Shown one piece after another: positions 8,736 to 17,450 of a stretch of DNA of 60,431 bases; positions within the stretch are counted from its first letter, which is position 1; every line of letters starts with the position of its first letter. The DNA lies in contig JAJYHG010000028.1 in NCBI GenBank assembly GCA_021784895.1, forward strand, positions 1-60,431. The letters are read 5' to 3'. The notes under the pieces are model-generated. The model saw only the letters and a program-made list of their open reading frames with translations, had not been told where the DNA came from and searched no databases. Both the position numbers and the translations under genes were made by a program. This DNA is from Actinomycetes bacterium (GTDB lineage: Bacteria > Actinomycetota > Thermoleophilia > Solirubrobacterales > Solirubrobacteraceae).

Positions 8736-10413
8736 GCGCAAGGCAGCCCGTGAGGCAAAGCGGCAGCTTGGCCAGTTCATGACCCCCTTGGCGCTCGCAG
8801 CTGCGATCGTGGATGGCCTTGTACTGACTCCGGAGGCAAGGATCCTCGAACCGGCGTTCGGAGACGGCGCGTTCTTGGTCGCCCTTATCGAGCGCCTCAT
8901 GAGAGTTGGCCCTGAGGCTCCAGCAGACCGGTTTGCCCGGATCATGACCCGACAGTTGTTCGGCGTCGAGATCGACGAGGAGCTGGCCGAAGAGGCGGTC
9001 AAACGCATCGTTGAGCGGTGGGGTCCTCTGCCGGCTCAGCACAACCTGCTCACTGCCGACTTCTTTCGGGCTGAGTTCATCAACGAGAGCTTTGACCTGG
9101 TCGTCGGGAATCCGCCCTTCGGAGGTACGTTCGATCCTGCCATCGAAGATCAGCTGGACAGGCGATACGGTCGTTGGGATGGGCACAAGCTCAAGAAAGA
9201 GACATACTCCTTCTTCATCGCTCGTTCGCTGGAGCTGATCAGACCCGAAGGCACGCTCTGCTTCATATCGAGTGACACATTCACGACGATCAGCACGATG
9301 GGCGGCCTCCGGCGGCGTTTGATGGATGAGACATCCGCCTCGCTCAAGCACCTGGATTCCTTCTCTGGCGAGACCACGCAACCGTCACTTGTGTTGACGG
9401 CATCGAAGACGGGACGCTCAACCGAGCTTCACGTCGACGGAGCCGTAGTACCACGCGATGAGATCGCTCTGACCGGCAACTTCTCGTGGAAGATCGATAG
9501 CGAGATGGCGCGATATTTCCGCGGTCCCGTCCTCGCCGATTACATCGTCGCGACCGGAGGCATGACGATCGGTCGTAACGAGCTGTTCGTTCGTGACCTG
9601 GGTGAGGACGGACGGTTCACTGAGCCCTTCTCGTTCGAATTCTTCGACGATCCGATTACGCTAGACAAGGAGCTAGCTAAGGCCCGGCTCGGTCGACTGT
9701 CGCCTCGCCTCCGGTCGCGGATCGAGGAGCAGGAACGGCGCGGTGCGGTCCAGAGAAACGTGCGGGTTATCGAGCGCAAGGCGCCGTTGACTCTTGACTT
9801 TCCACATCCCGATTACCGGCCGTACAACAAGGCCAACAAAGGGATCGTGTACGCGCCGCCGCGTCACGTCATCTTCTGGCGCGACGAGGGCGATGCAGTT
9901 CTGACATTTAAGAGAAACGGGAATTGGTACCTACACGGGGTCGGCGGCCAGCCATATTTTGGTCGGGAGGGGTTGTCATGGCACCTTGTCTCGTCGAGCA
10001 TCCGCATGCGCTACCTGCCAGCTGGGTGCATACTGGACAGCGGCGCGCCGTGTGCGTTTCTTCGACCTGGAGTCGCGCGCGATGAGCTGTGGTTCATCCT
10101 CGGCTGGTGCTTGACCAAGGAGGCCACACGCATCATGAAGACAGTGCTGAACCACACCCGAAACATCCAGTCGAAGGATGTCGAGCGGCTTCCGTACCCA
10201 TGGTGGGTGGCTGAAGCAGCAAAGGCAGCGATCATCGATGCCGTCCAGAGGCTGGTGCGGTCAGCTCTCGAAGGTGCCGAGTTCGGTGCCGACGCTCCCG
10301 AGGTACGTGCTCTCGATGCGATGTTCGCCTTTGTGGCGCAGGAGGGGCGGGTAGCTGAGTGCGTGCCCGCATCCAGGACGGGCATGGATCCTGACAGTCT
10401 CCTCGCGGCCTAA
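8728..10413 (+). CDS. N6-adenine DNA methyltransferase of a type II restriction-modification system
   Basis: The product has 561 residues from TTG 8728, which overlaps the upstream stop at 8733-8735. Motif I is EPAFGDGAFL (about residues 46-55, S-adenosylmethionine binding) and motif IV is GNPPFGG (about residues 128-134, catalytic). This is the gamma-class order. The C-terminal 250 residues (HTRNIQSKDVERLPYP near residue 483) fit a TaqI-like target-recognition domain. It would methylate adenine in the site cut by the upstream enzyme. Its base composition is slightly more AT-rich than the flanking chromosome. Confidence 0.85.
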   Translation: MAERKAAREAKRQLGQFMTPLALAAAIVDGLVLTPEARILEPAFGDGAFLVALIERLMRVGPEAPADRFARIMTRQLFGVEIDEELAEEAVKRIVERWGPLPAQHNLLTADFFRAEFINESFDLVVGNPPFGGTFDPAIEDQLDRRYGRWDGHKLKKETYSFFIARSLELIRPEGTLCFISSDTFTTISTMGGLRRRLMDETSASLKHLDSFSGETTQPSLVLTASKTGRSTELHVDGAVVPRDEIALTGNFSWKIDSEMARYFRGPVLADYIVATGGMTIGRNELFVRDLGEDGRFTEPFSFEFFDDPITLDKELAKARLGRLSPRLRSRIEEQERRGAVQRNVRVIERKAPLTLDFPHPDYRPYNKANKGIVYAPPRHVIFWRDEGDAVLTFKRNGNWYLHGVGGQPYFGREGLSWHLVSSSIRMRYLPAGCILDSGAPCAFLRPGVARDELWFILGWCLTKEATRIMKTVLNHTRNIQSKDVERLPYPWWVAEAAKAAIIDAVQRLVRSALEGAEFGADAPEVRALDAMFAFVAQEGRVAECVPASRTGMDPDSLLAA

Positions 10414-10502
10414 CACCAGTTGAGGTCGCCTGCCGTTCCTCGACGATGCGTACAGCGGAGCAGCCGTGCGGTCCCGCGGGCTGGGCTGGCACTGGCCGGC
10501 CG

Positions 10503-10520
10503 GTCAAACATTTGTCAAAC
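10503..10520 (+). repeat. Type B arm-site pair, left of att copy 2
   Basis: Two GTCAAAC heptamers with an 11-base period lie 120 bases left of att copy 2. The only other such pair I found, with the same period, is at 40277-40294 just right of att copy 3. Confidence 0.6.
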
Positions 10521-10639
10521 GATCGACGCCACACGGGGCGGACTCAGGGCGACCGTGACGGCGTCCGGAGACTCGGAAAGGCTGTAGATATCGGCATTCT
10601 CCGACATCTACCCGCACCAGCCGGACCGTCGAGTCCTGA

Positions 10640-10681
10640 CTCATAACCCGAAGGTCGCAGGTTCGAATCCTGCCCCCGCTA
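10640..10681 (+). repeat. att core copy 2
   Basis: This is an exact 42-bp copy of the tRNA-fMet 3' end. It is not a functional tRNA because the 5' half is missing. A perfect hairpin terminator (10683-10714) follows at once, so this junction may keep the original downstream flank of the tRNA. Confidence 0.93.
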
Positions 10682-10682
10682 T

Positions 10683-10714
10683 GAGAAAAGCCCCGCAAAT
10701 GCGGGGCTTTTCTC
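10683..10714 (+). terminator. Perfect rho-independent-type hairpin after att copy 2
   Basis: Arms GAGAAAAGCCCCGC (10683-10696) and GCGGGGCTTTTCTC (10701-10714) enclose the loop AAAT. The stem ends in a T-rich 3' arm. It is a better version of the hairpin that follows the tRNA itself. Confidence 0.75.
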
Positions 10715-10759
10715 GTCTGTGAGCGTCGAGTTTCGCAGATGAGGCTCGATGTACTCCAT

Positions 10760-10775
10760 CCCGAGTTCCGCAGTT
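10760..10775 (+). repeat. 16-bp inverted repeat flanking the IS pair, left member
   Basis: CCCGAGTTCCGCAGTT at 10760-10775 is the exact reverse complement of 14758-14773. The two copies flank the two IS1634-type elements as a unit. The right copy is also codons near the broken 3' end of the IS21 istA-like gene. Confidence 0.7.
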
Positions 10776-10857
10776 AGTCCGTAGTTCCCCCGTGTGAGGC
10801 GGTGAGATCTGGCTTATTCGCTGGGATCGCGCGGGGTCCGGTGTGTCGGCGTCGTGT

Positions 10858-12600
10858 CTACTTGGTGAGGACTGGCGCGTCGGCTGCGAGTTTCAGCGCT
10901 TGTGCTTGGAGCGGGGTGGGTTGGGTGAGTTTCTCGAACGTGTCGTTGCGGCCCGCGATTCGTGTGCGGTTCCGGGTTTGGGTCGCTAGCTCGGCCAGCA
11001 GCGTTCGGTAGCTGTGTGCGGGGCTGCCGTCGGTGGTGCGTTTGGTTCTGGCCTTGGCGTCGGCTTCGGGTGAGCGGATGGCCTTGGCGACCGGGTCCTC
11101 GCTCTCGGGTCGGTGCTCGTCGGTGAACAACAACGGTTTCCACGCGGCTTTCAAATGCCAGGTCAGGTAGTAGGCCAGCATGCAGATGAACACGTGGGTC
11201 CGGACCCTGGTTTCGAGGTGGTGATGGATTGGGCGGATCTGTAGGTCCGGGCCTTTCAAGGACCGGAACGCGCGCTCGGCTTGTTCGAGGTTTTTGTAGG
11301 CGGCGACGACATCGCCGGTCGGAAGGTCGGTGTCGGTGAGGCTGGTGCGGAGGATGTAGAACCCGTCCAGGGCGGCCTCCTCGTCGATCTGCTGCGTTCG
11401 GCGCTGGTAGGTGAAGCCTGTGTCTGTGATCTGGATGTCGAAGTGTTTTTTGACGTGGAAGCGTTTCAGTGCGGGGCCGACCGCCAGGCCGATCTGGGCT
11501 GAGCCGAGCAGTGTGCCGTTGTCCACCCGCGCCTTGATGGCCTTCAGCTCGTTCTCTGTTGCTTCCAGCAGCTCGGTGCGTTTGCGCGCGCGCTGCGCAC
11601 CGACCAAGGGGTTGCGGCAGACGATCAGCCGCTCCCCTGGGAAGTTCACGGGGTCGGTGATCTCGCCCAGGTTCTGCTGATCGAACAAGGAGGGCTGAAA
11701 CACGCCGTCCTTGACGAGCTTCTTGATCGTCGGGGCCTTCAGCGCGGTGATCCACGACACCCCGCCGGTGACCGTGAGCGTCTCGATGTTCGCTTTGGTG
11801 ACCATCCCTCGATCCGCGACCACGGTGATGTTCTCAAGGCCGTAGCGGTCCTTGATCTTCGTGACCTGCACGGGAAGGGTCTTGTCGTCGTGGGTCTCGC
11901 CGCTGAACACCTCGATCGCGACCGGCCGACCCTCCCGATCACAGAGCAGGCCGTAGACGATCTGGGGCAGGTTCTTCTGACCGTCACGGGAGTACCCGAG
12001 CTTCCCAAGCGGGCAGGCACGCCCCTCGAAATAGCTTGAGGACACGTCATAGAGCACCATCTCCCCATCCCGCAGGTGACGTTTGGCGAGCCGCTCCTCG
12101 ATCAGCTGCTGGCGGCCGGACAGCCAGTCCATCGCGGCATAGAGATCGTCCTCGTCGACGCCCTCGACACCAAGCTCCGAGGCCAATGTCGACTGGCCGA
12201 GCATGCGGACGGTCTGAAGCTTGGACCCGGGCGAGATCACCCTGGAGAGGATCATCGCCATGCACAGATCCCGTCGGCGGGAAGGCCGCGAATCCACAAG
12301 CTCCGCCAACCCCAACCGGCGGGCCATGATCAGCGCGGCGTTCACATGCCCCGCCGGCAGCGCTCGCTCGATCACAAACGCATCCTCGACAGAGACCAGG
12401 CTCTCCCCAGCCAGCACGCGGCGGATCGCCTCGATCGCCTCCGCGGGGAGATAGGACAGGTTCGCGAGCGTCTGCTTCTTGACCTTCCCGTCCTCCCGGT
12501 AGGAGCGCCGCAACAGCGTCGCGGTGTACTCACGATCCCCAGCCCGACGCCTTGTCGTGCTCACATGCATCGCGCCTAACTCTCTAGCAGGACGGCCCAT
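10858..12600 (-). CDS. IS1634-family DDE transposase (copy 1)
   Basis: The start is taken at ATG 12600 (580 residues); ATG 12570 is also possible, and the frame is open to 12699. Landmarks are MVLYDVSSSYFEG (first Asp), GYSRDGQKNLPQIVYGL, ITVVADRGM (second Asp), and in the C-terminal third YKNLEQAERAFRSLK, the YREK/E-type motif of the IS4-related superfamily. The full length suggests an intact enzyme. It catalyses movement of the element 10765-12745. Confidence 0.88.
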   Translation of the reverse strand: MGRPARELGAMHVSTTRRRAGDREYTATLLRRSYREDGKVKKQTLANLSYLPAEAIEAIRRVLAGESLVSVEDAFVIERALPAGHVNAALIMARRLGLAELVDSRPSRRRDLCMAMILSRVISPGSKLQTVRMLGQSTLASELGVEGVDEDDLYAAMDWLSGRQQLIEERLAKRHLRDGEMVLYDVSSSYFEGRACPLGKLGYSRDGQKNLPQIVYGLLCDREGRPVAIEVFSGETHDDKTLPVQVTKIKDRYGLENITVVADRGMVTKANIETLTVTGGVSWITALKAPTIKKLVKDGVFQPSLFDQQNLGEITDPVNFPGERLIVCRNPLVGAQRARKRTELLEATENELKAIKARVDNGTLLGSAQIGLAVGPALKRFHVKKHFDIQITDTGFTYQRRTQQIDEEAALDGFYILRTSLTDTDLPTGDVVAAYKNLEQAERAFRSLKGPDLQIRPIHHHLETRVRTHVFICMLAYYLTWHLKAAWKPLLFTDEHRPESEDPVAKAIRSPEADAKARTKRTTDGSPAHSYRTLLAELATQTRNRTRIAGRNDTFEKLTQPTPLQAQALKLAADAPVLTK

Positions 12601-12661
12601 AGCTGAGTCGCACCATATCACACCCCGTAGTAGTCGTGGGTACATTCTGTGGCAAACAAAA

Positions 12662-12696
12662 AGCCGGGATCCCAACAACCACAAGGAATCCCGGCT
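12662..12696. terminator. Hairpin near the right end of IS1634 copy 1
   Basis: Arms AGCCGGGAT (12662-12670) and ATCCCGGCT (12688-12696), with an A-rich stretch before and after. It probably insulates the transposase from incoming transcription. Confidence 0.5.
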
Positions 12697-12729
12697 CAAA
12701 ACCGGTCGACTACAAGGGGGAACTACCGG

Positions 12730-14760
12730 TTAGTGGGCACGGAACACCGATTTTGGGGCTGAATCGCCTATAAACACTGGGGCTAGGGTCCGCTGAGAAG
12801 CGAAAGGCGTGGGCACACGGCTGACACTGTTTCACTTGTGGTGTCAGCCATTTTGTGCTAGTTCTGTGGGCATGTATCTGCGGACTACGCAGCGGAAGCG
12901 TTCCGACGGGTCAGCGGTCCGGTATCTGCAGCTCGCCCACAACCAGCGGGTGGGCGGGTCGACGCAGGCGAAGGTGTTGTTGAACCTCGGCCGGGAGGAT
13001 CAGCTCGACGTGGACGGGTTGCGTCGGTTGGCGGCGTCGATCACCCGGTTCACCGATGGTGACGGTGCGGCGGGGGTGCTGCCCGGCCGGCCTGGCGAGT
13101 TCGAGGTGACCGCGTCGCGGCCTGTGGGCGGGGTTTGGCTGCTGGACGGGCTCTGGCAGCGGCTCGGGATCGCGAAGGCGCTCGCCGGTGTGCTTGGGTC
13201 CCGCAGGTTCTCAACTGATGTGGAGCGGGTTCTGTTCGCGCTGGTCGCGAACAGGGCGCTGGACCCGTCCTCGAAGCTGGCCGCGGCGGAGTGGGCGTCC
13301 TGTGATGTCGCGATCCCGGGCTTGTTGGGGATGGATGAGGACCAGGCCTACCGGGCGATGGATCTGCTGGTGGACGCAGATACCGACGCGAAGGTGCAGG
13401 AGGCGGTGTTCTTCGCTTGCGCGGACTTGTTGAACCTTGAGGTCGACCTGTTGTTCTTCGACACGACCTCAACGTATTTCGAGCGTGATAAGCCCGACCC
13501 GGCCCTTGGTGATGGTGGTGAGCGGGATCGGGAAGGCGCCGCCGACGCGGGCGGCGGCGCGGCGGTGCAGCGGGCACCGTTCCGTGCTTATGGCCACTCC
13601 AAGGACCACCGTCCTGACCTGCCTCAGATCGTGATCGGCCTCGCGGTCACCAGGGAGGGGATCCCGGTCCGCGTGTGGTGCTGGCCCGGGAACACCTCAG
13701 ACATGAGCGTGATCGGTGAGGTCAAGGACGACATGCGCGGCTGGCGTCTCGGCAGGGTGATCACCGTTGTAGACCGCGGGTTCTCGAGCGATGAGAACCT
13801 GGCCTACCTCACCCGGGCGGGTGGGCACTGGATCGCTGGGAAACGGATGCGCGACGGCGCCAAGGATGTCGCCGAGGCGCTCGCCCGGCCCGGGCGTTAT
13901 CAGCATGTGCGGGACAACCTCCAGGTCAAGGACATCCGTCTCGGCGAGGGCGACAAGCAGAGACGGTTCGTGCTCTGCCACAACCCCCAGGAAGCCGAAC
14001 GGCAGCAGCAGATCCGGGAGAACACGATCACACGCTTGGAGGCCGAACTCGCCCGGATAGATGCCCAACACCAGAAGGCCCAGGCGGCCAAGACCGCCAA
14101 GGCGAAGGCCAGCCAAACCGCTGTGCACTCCAAGGCCGAGTGCGCGCTCCGCGACCATCCCAGCCTGGGGCGTTACCTCCGCCAAACCGCGACGGGCCGG
14201 CTCAAGATCGACCGGGCGAAGATCACGGCCGAGCAGAAGCTGGACGGCAAGTACCTGCTGTCCACCTCAGATCCAGACCTCTCAGCCGAAGACGTCGCGC
14301 TGGGCTACAAGAACCTGCTCGAAGCTGAACGCGGGTTCCGGGACCTCAAAGGCACCCTGGAACTCCGCCCGGTGTTCCACCGCCTTGAGCCTCGCATCCG
14401 CGCGCACGTTCTGATCTGCTGGCTCGCGCTACTGCTGATCCGCGTCGCTGAACGCCAGAGCAGCCAGACGTGGCGACGGATCAGCCTCGAACTCGGACGC
14501 CTGCACCAGGTCACGCTCACCGGCCCGGCTGGCACGGTGCAGCAGACCACGACCCTGACCGCAGCCCAGCAACAGATCTACACCGCGGCCGGCGTCACAC
14601 CGCCACCGAAGATCACCGCGCTCACCCCAGCCTGACCCGCGGCCCACCCGAAACCGGACCCGAAAACAGCCTCACAGCGTGGACACACGGCCACCACGCC
14701 CAAAAACAGCCGAATCACCAGTATTCACGGGCGATTCCGGGATTCCGTGCACCCACCAAC
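12730..14760 (+). mobile_element. IS1634-type insertion sequence (copy 2)
   Basis: The left end reads GTTAGTGGGCACGGAA (from about 12729) and the right end is the complement of GTTGGTGGGTGCACGGAA (to about 14760). A second inner repeat (GAATCGCC, then ACTGG) is at 12761-12780 and its complement at 14719-14737. It carries one transposase gene on the plus strand and truncates the IS21 element to its right. Confidence 0.55.
12872..14635 (+). CDS. IS1634-family DDE transposase (copy 2)
   Basis: The preferred start is ATG 12872 (587 residues, MYLRTTQRKRSDGS). Landmarks are LLFFDTTSTYFE (first Asp), GHSKDHRPDLPQIVIGLAV, ITVVDRGFSS (second Asp) and YKNLLEAERGFRDLKG (Glu motif). An Ala/Lys-rich coiled stretch (about residues 390-425) is inserted before the last catalytic part. 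It is only distantly related to copy 1, so the two elements arrived independently. Confidence 0.88.
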   Translation: MYLRTTQRKRSDGSAVRYLQLAHNQRVGGSTQAKVLLNLGREDQLDVDGLRRLAASITRFTDGDGAAGVLPGRPGEFEVTASRPVGGVWLLDGLWQRLGIAKALAGVLGSRRFSTDVERVLFALVANRALDPSSKLAAAEWASCDVAIPGLLGMDEDQAYRAMDLLVDADTDAKVQEAVFFACADLLNLEVDLLFFDTTSTYFERDKPDPALGDGGERDREGAADAGGGAAVQRAPFRAYGHSKDHRPDLPQIVIGLAVTREGIPVRVWCWPGNTSDMSVIGEVKDDMRGWRLGRVITVVDRGFSSDENLAYLTRAGGHWIAGKRMRDGAKDVAEALARPGRYQHVRDNLQVKDIRLGEGDKQRRFVLCHNPQEAERQQQIRENTITRLEAELARIDAQHQKAQAAKTAKAKASQTAVHSKAECALRDHPSLGRYLRQTATGRLKIDRAKITAEQKLDGKYLLSTSDPDLSAEDVALGYKNLLEAERGFRDLKGTLELRPVFHRLEPRIRAHVLICWLALLLIRVAERQSSQTWRRISLELGRLHQVTLTGPAGTVQQTTTLTAAQQQIYTAAGVTPPPKITALTPA

Positions 14761-15876
14761 TGCGGAACTCGGGTGATGCTTCGGGTCGATGATTGTCTGA
14801 TGCCCCGCGAACACGCGCTGATGCTGCGCCGCTAGCTCTCCGGTGTCCAACACGACCGCCGTGACCAGCGTTTGCGAGACGCGGACCTCGACGCGTCGGC
14901 CGGCGAACGCCGGGTCGACGGAGTAGTCGTTGCGGTCCACACGAATCAGCGGCTGTTGCGGCACGCGGACCACCGCCCGCCGATCGGTGTCGACGCGGAC
15001 GTCGCCGAGCGGTGAGCGCTGCCGCTCCTCGGCGAGCCGGTCCGCCGGCACGGCACGGATCGTGCGATGCTGCCGGCCGTTGGCCTTCTCTGACCAGGCG
15101 TCGAGCTGGTCCTGGAAATCGAGGTGGTTCGCGAAGCTGCGCCGCGGCTCGAAGTTCTTCTCCAGATAATCGTGCTGACGCTCGAGCTGTCCCTTCGCCT
15201 CCGGATCAGCGACGGCGAGAATGACCCACCCGACCTGCAACTGGCCGCAGAACGCAAGGAACGCGGCCGTCGGCTTCCCGCGACCCGCGATCGCTGACTC
15301 CCGGTCCCACACCAGCTTCTCTGGCCGGACGCCGAGCCGGCGCAGGTTCCTCGCAAGACCGGCGAGGATGTCCGGCGCCTCCTTGCTGAACACCAGCGTC
15401 CCAGCGAACGCACGTGACCAGCACAACTGGGTCGTCACCACATAGCCGCGGCGGGTCTGACCCCACCCGACCGGCACATGTTCTGACGGCTCCCACAGAT
15501 CGCACTGCGCGAGCTCCACCGGCCGATAAACAGTCCGCTGATAGGTCCGCTTCGGCGGCTCAAACCGCGGACGAACCTCGCGAACGTACTCGTCGAAGAT
15601 CGTCTTCCCGCCCGCATAGCCCAGCTCGACAGCGTCCTCCCGCAACCGCTGCGCCGTGACCGTCGCATCAGCTCGCAACTGCTCACAGATCCAGTCCTTG
15701 AACGGATCAAGGATCGACCCGGCCGGCGCGCGCGAGTACTTCGGCGGCTGCTCCGCCGCCAACAACCGCGCGACGGTATCCCGAGCGAGCCCCGTCCGCT
15801 TGCAGATCTCCCGGCCCGACAAACGCTCAACGCGCTTCATCCGCCGCACTTCAGCCCACATCTCCACGCCAATCAA
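14725..15876 (-). pseudogene. IS21-family transposase (IstA-like), 3' truncated
   Basis: The open frame gives 383 residues. An N-terminal HTH (SGREICKRTGLARDTVARLL, residues 20-39) is followed by an integrase core with LAQCDLWEP (Asp), LVWDRESAI (Asp) and DPEAKGQLER (Glu). The normal sequence stops near HQTIIDPKH, after which the frame runs into the end of IS1634 copy 2. No istB ATPase gene follows, and IS21 needs it, so the element should not move on its own. Confidence 0.8.
14758..14773 (-). repeat. 16-bp inverted repeat flanking the IS pair, right member
   Basis: This is the exact complement of 10760-10775. It lies at the junction between IS1634 copy 2 and the truncated IS21 transposase gene. 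Confidence 0.7.
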
Positions 15877-15955
15877 CCAGCCTTCCTCCCGTCCGATCCA
15901 TAGATCAAACGAGGGTCACGGCCCGGCCAGACACAACCCGCCGCCGCGCCACGGT

Positions 15956-15992
15956 GGCCTAGTCTTCGAGCGGCGCAGGCGGCCTAGTTTTC
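15956..15992. repeat. IS21 terminal repeats
   Basis: GGCCTAGTCTTC (15956-15967) and GGCCTAGTTTTC (15981-15992) are spaced 25 bases apart upstream of the istA-like gene. IS21 elements carry multiple terminal repeats of this kind at their left end. Confidence 0.55.
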
Positions 15993-16029
15993 ACCCGGCG
16001 CCGACAATGGTTTAGGATCCGTCAGCACG

Positions 16030-16665
16030 ATGACCGCAAAATCACGACACGGTGATCCTCACGCTTCCGATCACGGCAGTGATTCAGTACAGCCGCTGAA
16101 CACACTCGCCTACATCGACAGCGTTCCGTTACTGGCTATCGCCGCCAAATTGGTCGGAAATAGTGTTTCCACTGCTAGCTCTGACGGAGGGAGCATCGGA
16201 TTTCAGTGGGGGGCTACATTCGAAGCACGGGTGCAAGAAAGCCGAGAGATTCAGCGCGACCTGGCGTTGTTTCTGCCTGAGGACTTGATGTATGAAGTCT
16301 ATGGCGCTATTACTCAGCGACACTCGGGCTTGCAACAAGTCAAGGCCAAGCTCACCACCGGGACCGAAGGTGGCTTTCGTCCAGGGAGCGTTGTCTCGAT
16401 CGAGGGGCGGCTCGAACGGCCTGAAGGGGCAGCTGCATGGCAGGCTGAGCGCTTCCATGGTGAAGACGCCCTTGCCGCCCAGCTCGCATCTGACGACCTG
16501 CGACTACAGGTACGAATTCCCCATGCTGCGCGAGAGCAAGCGGACGCTCTTGTCGGCGAGCCGGTAGAGCTCACCGGAATCCTGAGATGGACCCCCGGCT
16601 ATTCCCCAGGAGGGTCAGCAACCTGGAACCTAGCTCTCAGAGCGGTCGCTATCTGGCTGCGATGA
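16030..16665 (+). CDS. Unknown protein, first gene of the radical-SAM operon
   Basis: The product has 211 residues from ATG 16030. There is no signal peptide or membrane segment. It begins with a disordered, His/Ser-rich stretch, then LAYIDSVPLLAIAAKLVG and FQWGATFEARVQESREIQRDL. That start (a Y-hydrophobic-D at the N-terminus, then a channel-less alpha/beta body) faintly recalls DUF6414-type proteins, but I would not assign it. Its stop overlaps the next start (ATGA, 16662-16665), so it is translated together with the methyltransferase. Confidence 0.65.
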   Translation: MTAKSRHGDPHASDHGSDSVQPLNTLAYIDSVPLLAIAAKLVGNSVSTASSDGGSIGFQWGATFEARVQESREIQRDLALFLPEDLMYEVYGAITQRHSGLQQVKAKLTTGTEGGFRPGSVVSIEGRLERPEGAAAWQAERFHGEDALAAQLASDDLRLQVRIPHAAREQADALVGEPVELTGILRWTPGYSPGGSATWNLALRAVAIWLR

Positions 16666-17447
16666 CGGTTGACCGCGAGGTTGCCCTCCACCATGTCCAG
16701 CGGTTGCCAGCATACCTACTCGAAGCAACGCTAACGACGCTGCGCAATCTTCGCGCGCCTTTGCAACCAGCGGTCCCGTCAGACCGTGTCAGGGACTACT
16801 TCGAGGCACGCTCGGGCGACGCTGCTGACAATTTCGATGACTTTGTCGACTCGTCTGGGTCGGACTATGCCTTGCTTTACGCCCGAGCTGGACTCTCCGA
16901 GCGACTGCGGCGCTCAGATCGCGTCGTTGACCTAGGTTGTGGTCGCGCTGGCGTCCTGAAGCGGTCGCCATTTTCAGGTCGAACAGGCCCGCGGTACCTC
17001 GGATTTGACATAGACCGTGTGGCAATAGAAGCTTTGGCAGCGAGCCTGGACGGCGTGGATGGCTCGCGCCAATTTATGAGCGGCTCGTCACTCCTCGATC
17101 TGTGTGCGCATCTGCGCGCCGGCGACATTCTGCTCGCCTCCAACGTGCTGCCCTATTGCGAGGACCTAGAGGCTTCGGGTTTCCTTGCGCTCTGTAGGAT
17201 CGCGCGCGAGGTCCGCGCACCGGTGGTAGTGGTGGACCCACTCCCTGGTGGACCAACTTGGGAGTTGGCTTTCGGTGGCTTGCGGCTGGCGTACCGGACG
17301 CCCGAAGTCGTTCAGGCAGCCATCGAGGCGACTGGTCTGGCTCTTGAATCCCGCACCCGGGCGTATGCGTGTCGGATTCTTGGCAGACTCGTCGTTCCTA
17401 TCTCCTACGCCGCGATATTTTCGCCCCCTACGACCGGAGTGATCTAG
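16662..17447 (+). CDS. SAM-dependent methyltransferase (class I)
   Basis: The start at ATG 16662 overlaps the previous stop, giving 261 residues. RVVDLGCGRAGVL (about residues 88-100) is motif I; YLGFDIDRVAIEAL follows as the acidic loop that binds the ribose of SAM; ILLASNVLPYCED is motif IV-like. It would methylate a small molecule or peptide. Neighbouring GNAT and radical SAM genes point to a tailoring role in the same pathway. The substrate is unknown. Confidence 0.82.
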   Translation: MTVDREVALHHVQRLPAYLLEATLTTLRNLRAPLQPAVPSDRVRDYFEARSGDAADNFDDFVDSSGSDYALLYARAGLSERLRRSDRVVDLGCGRAGVLKRSPFSGRTGPRYLGFDIDRVAIEALAASLDGVDGSRQFMSGSSLLDLCAHLRAGDILLASNVLPYCEDLEASGFLALCRIAREVRAPVVVVDPLPGGPTWELAFGGLRLAYRTPEVVQAAIEATGLALESRTRAYACRILGRLVVPISYAAIFSPPTTGVI

Positions 17448-17450
17448 GAC

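Larger units (their letters stand above)
10765..12745 (-). mobile_element. IS1634-type insertion sequence (copy 1)
   Basis: The ends share an imperfect inverted repeat: CCGTAGTTCCCCC at the left (about 10779-10791) and the complement of GGGGGAACTACCGG at the right (about 12716-12729). Outer bases match less well, so the boundaries are approximate. It contains one transposase gene on the minus strand. Its right end abuts the second IS1634-type element. Confidence 0.6.

Noticed and set aside
10504-10698. Minus-strand frame at att copy 2
   Set aside because: Shares the antisense-tRNA peptide and has no domain; it is the att core plus flank.
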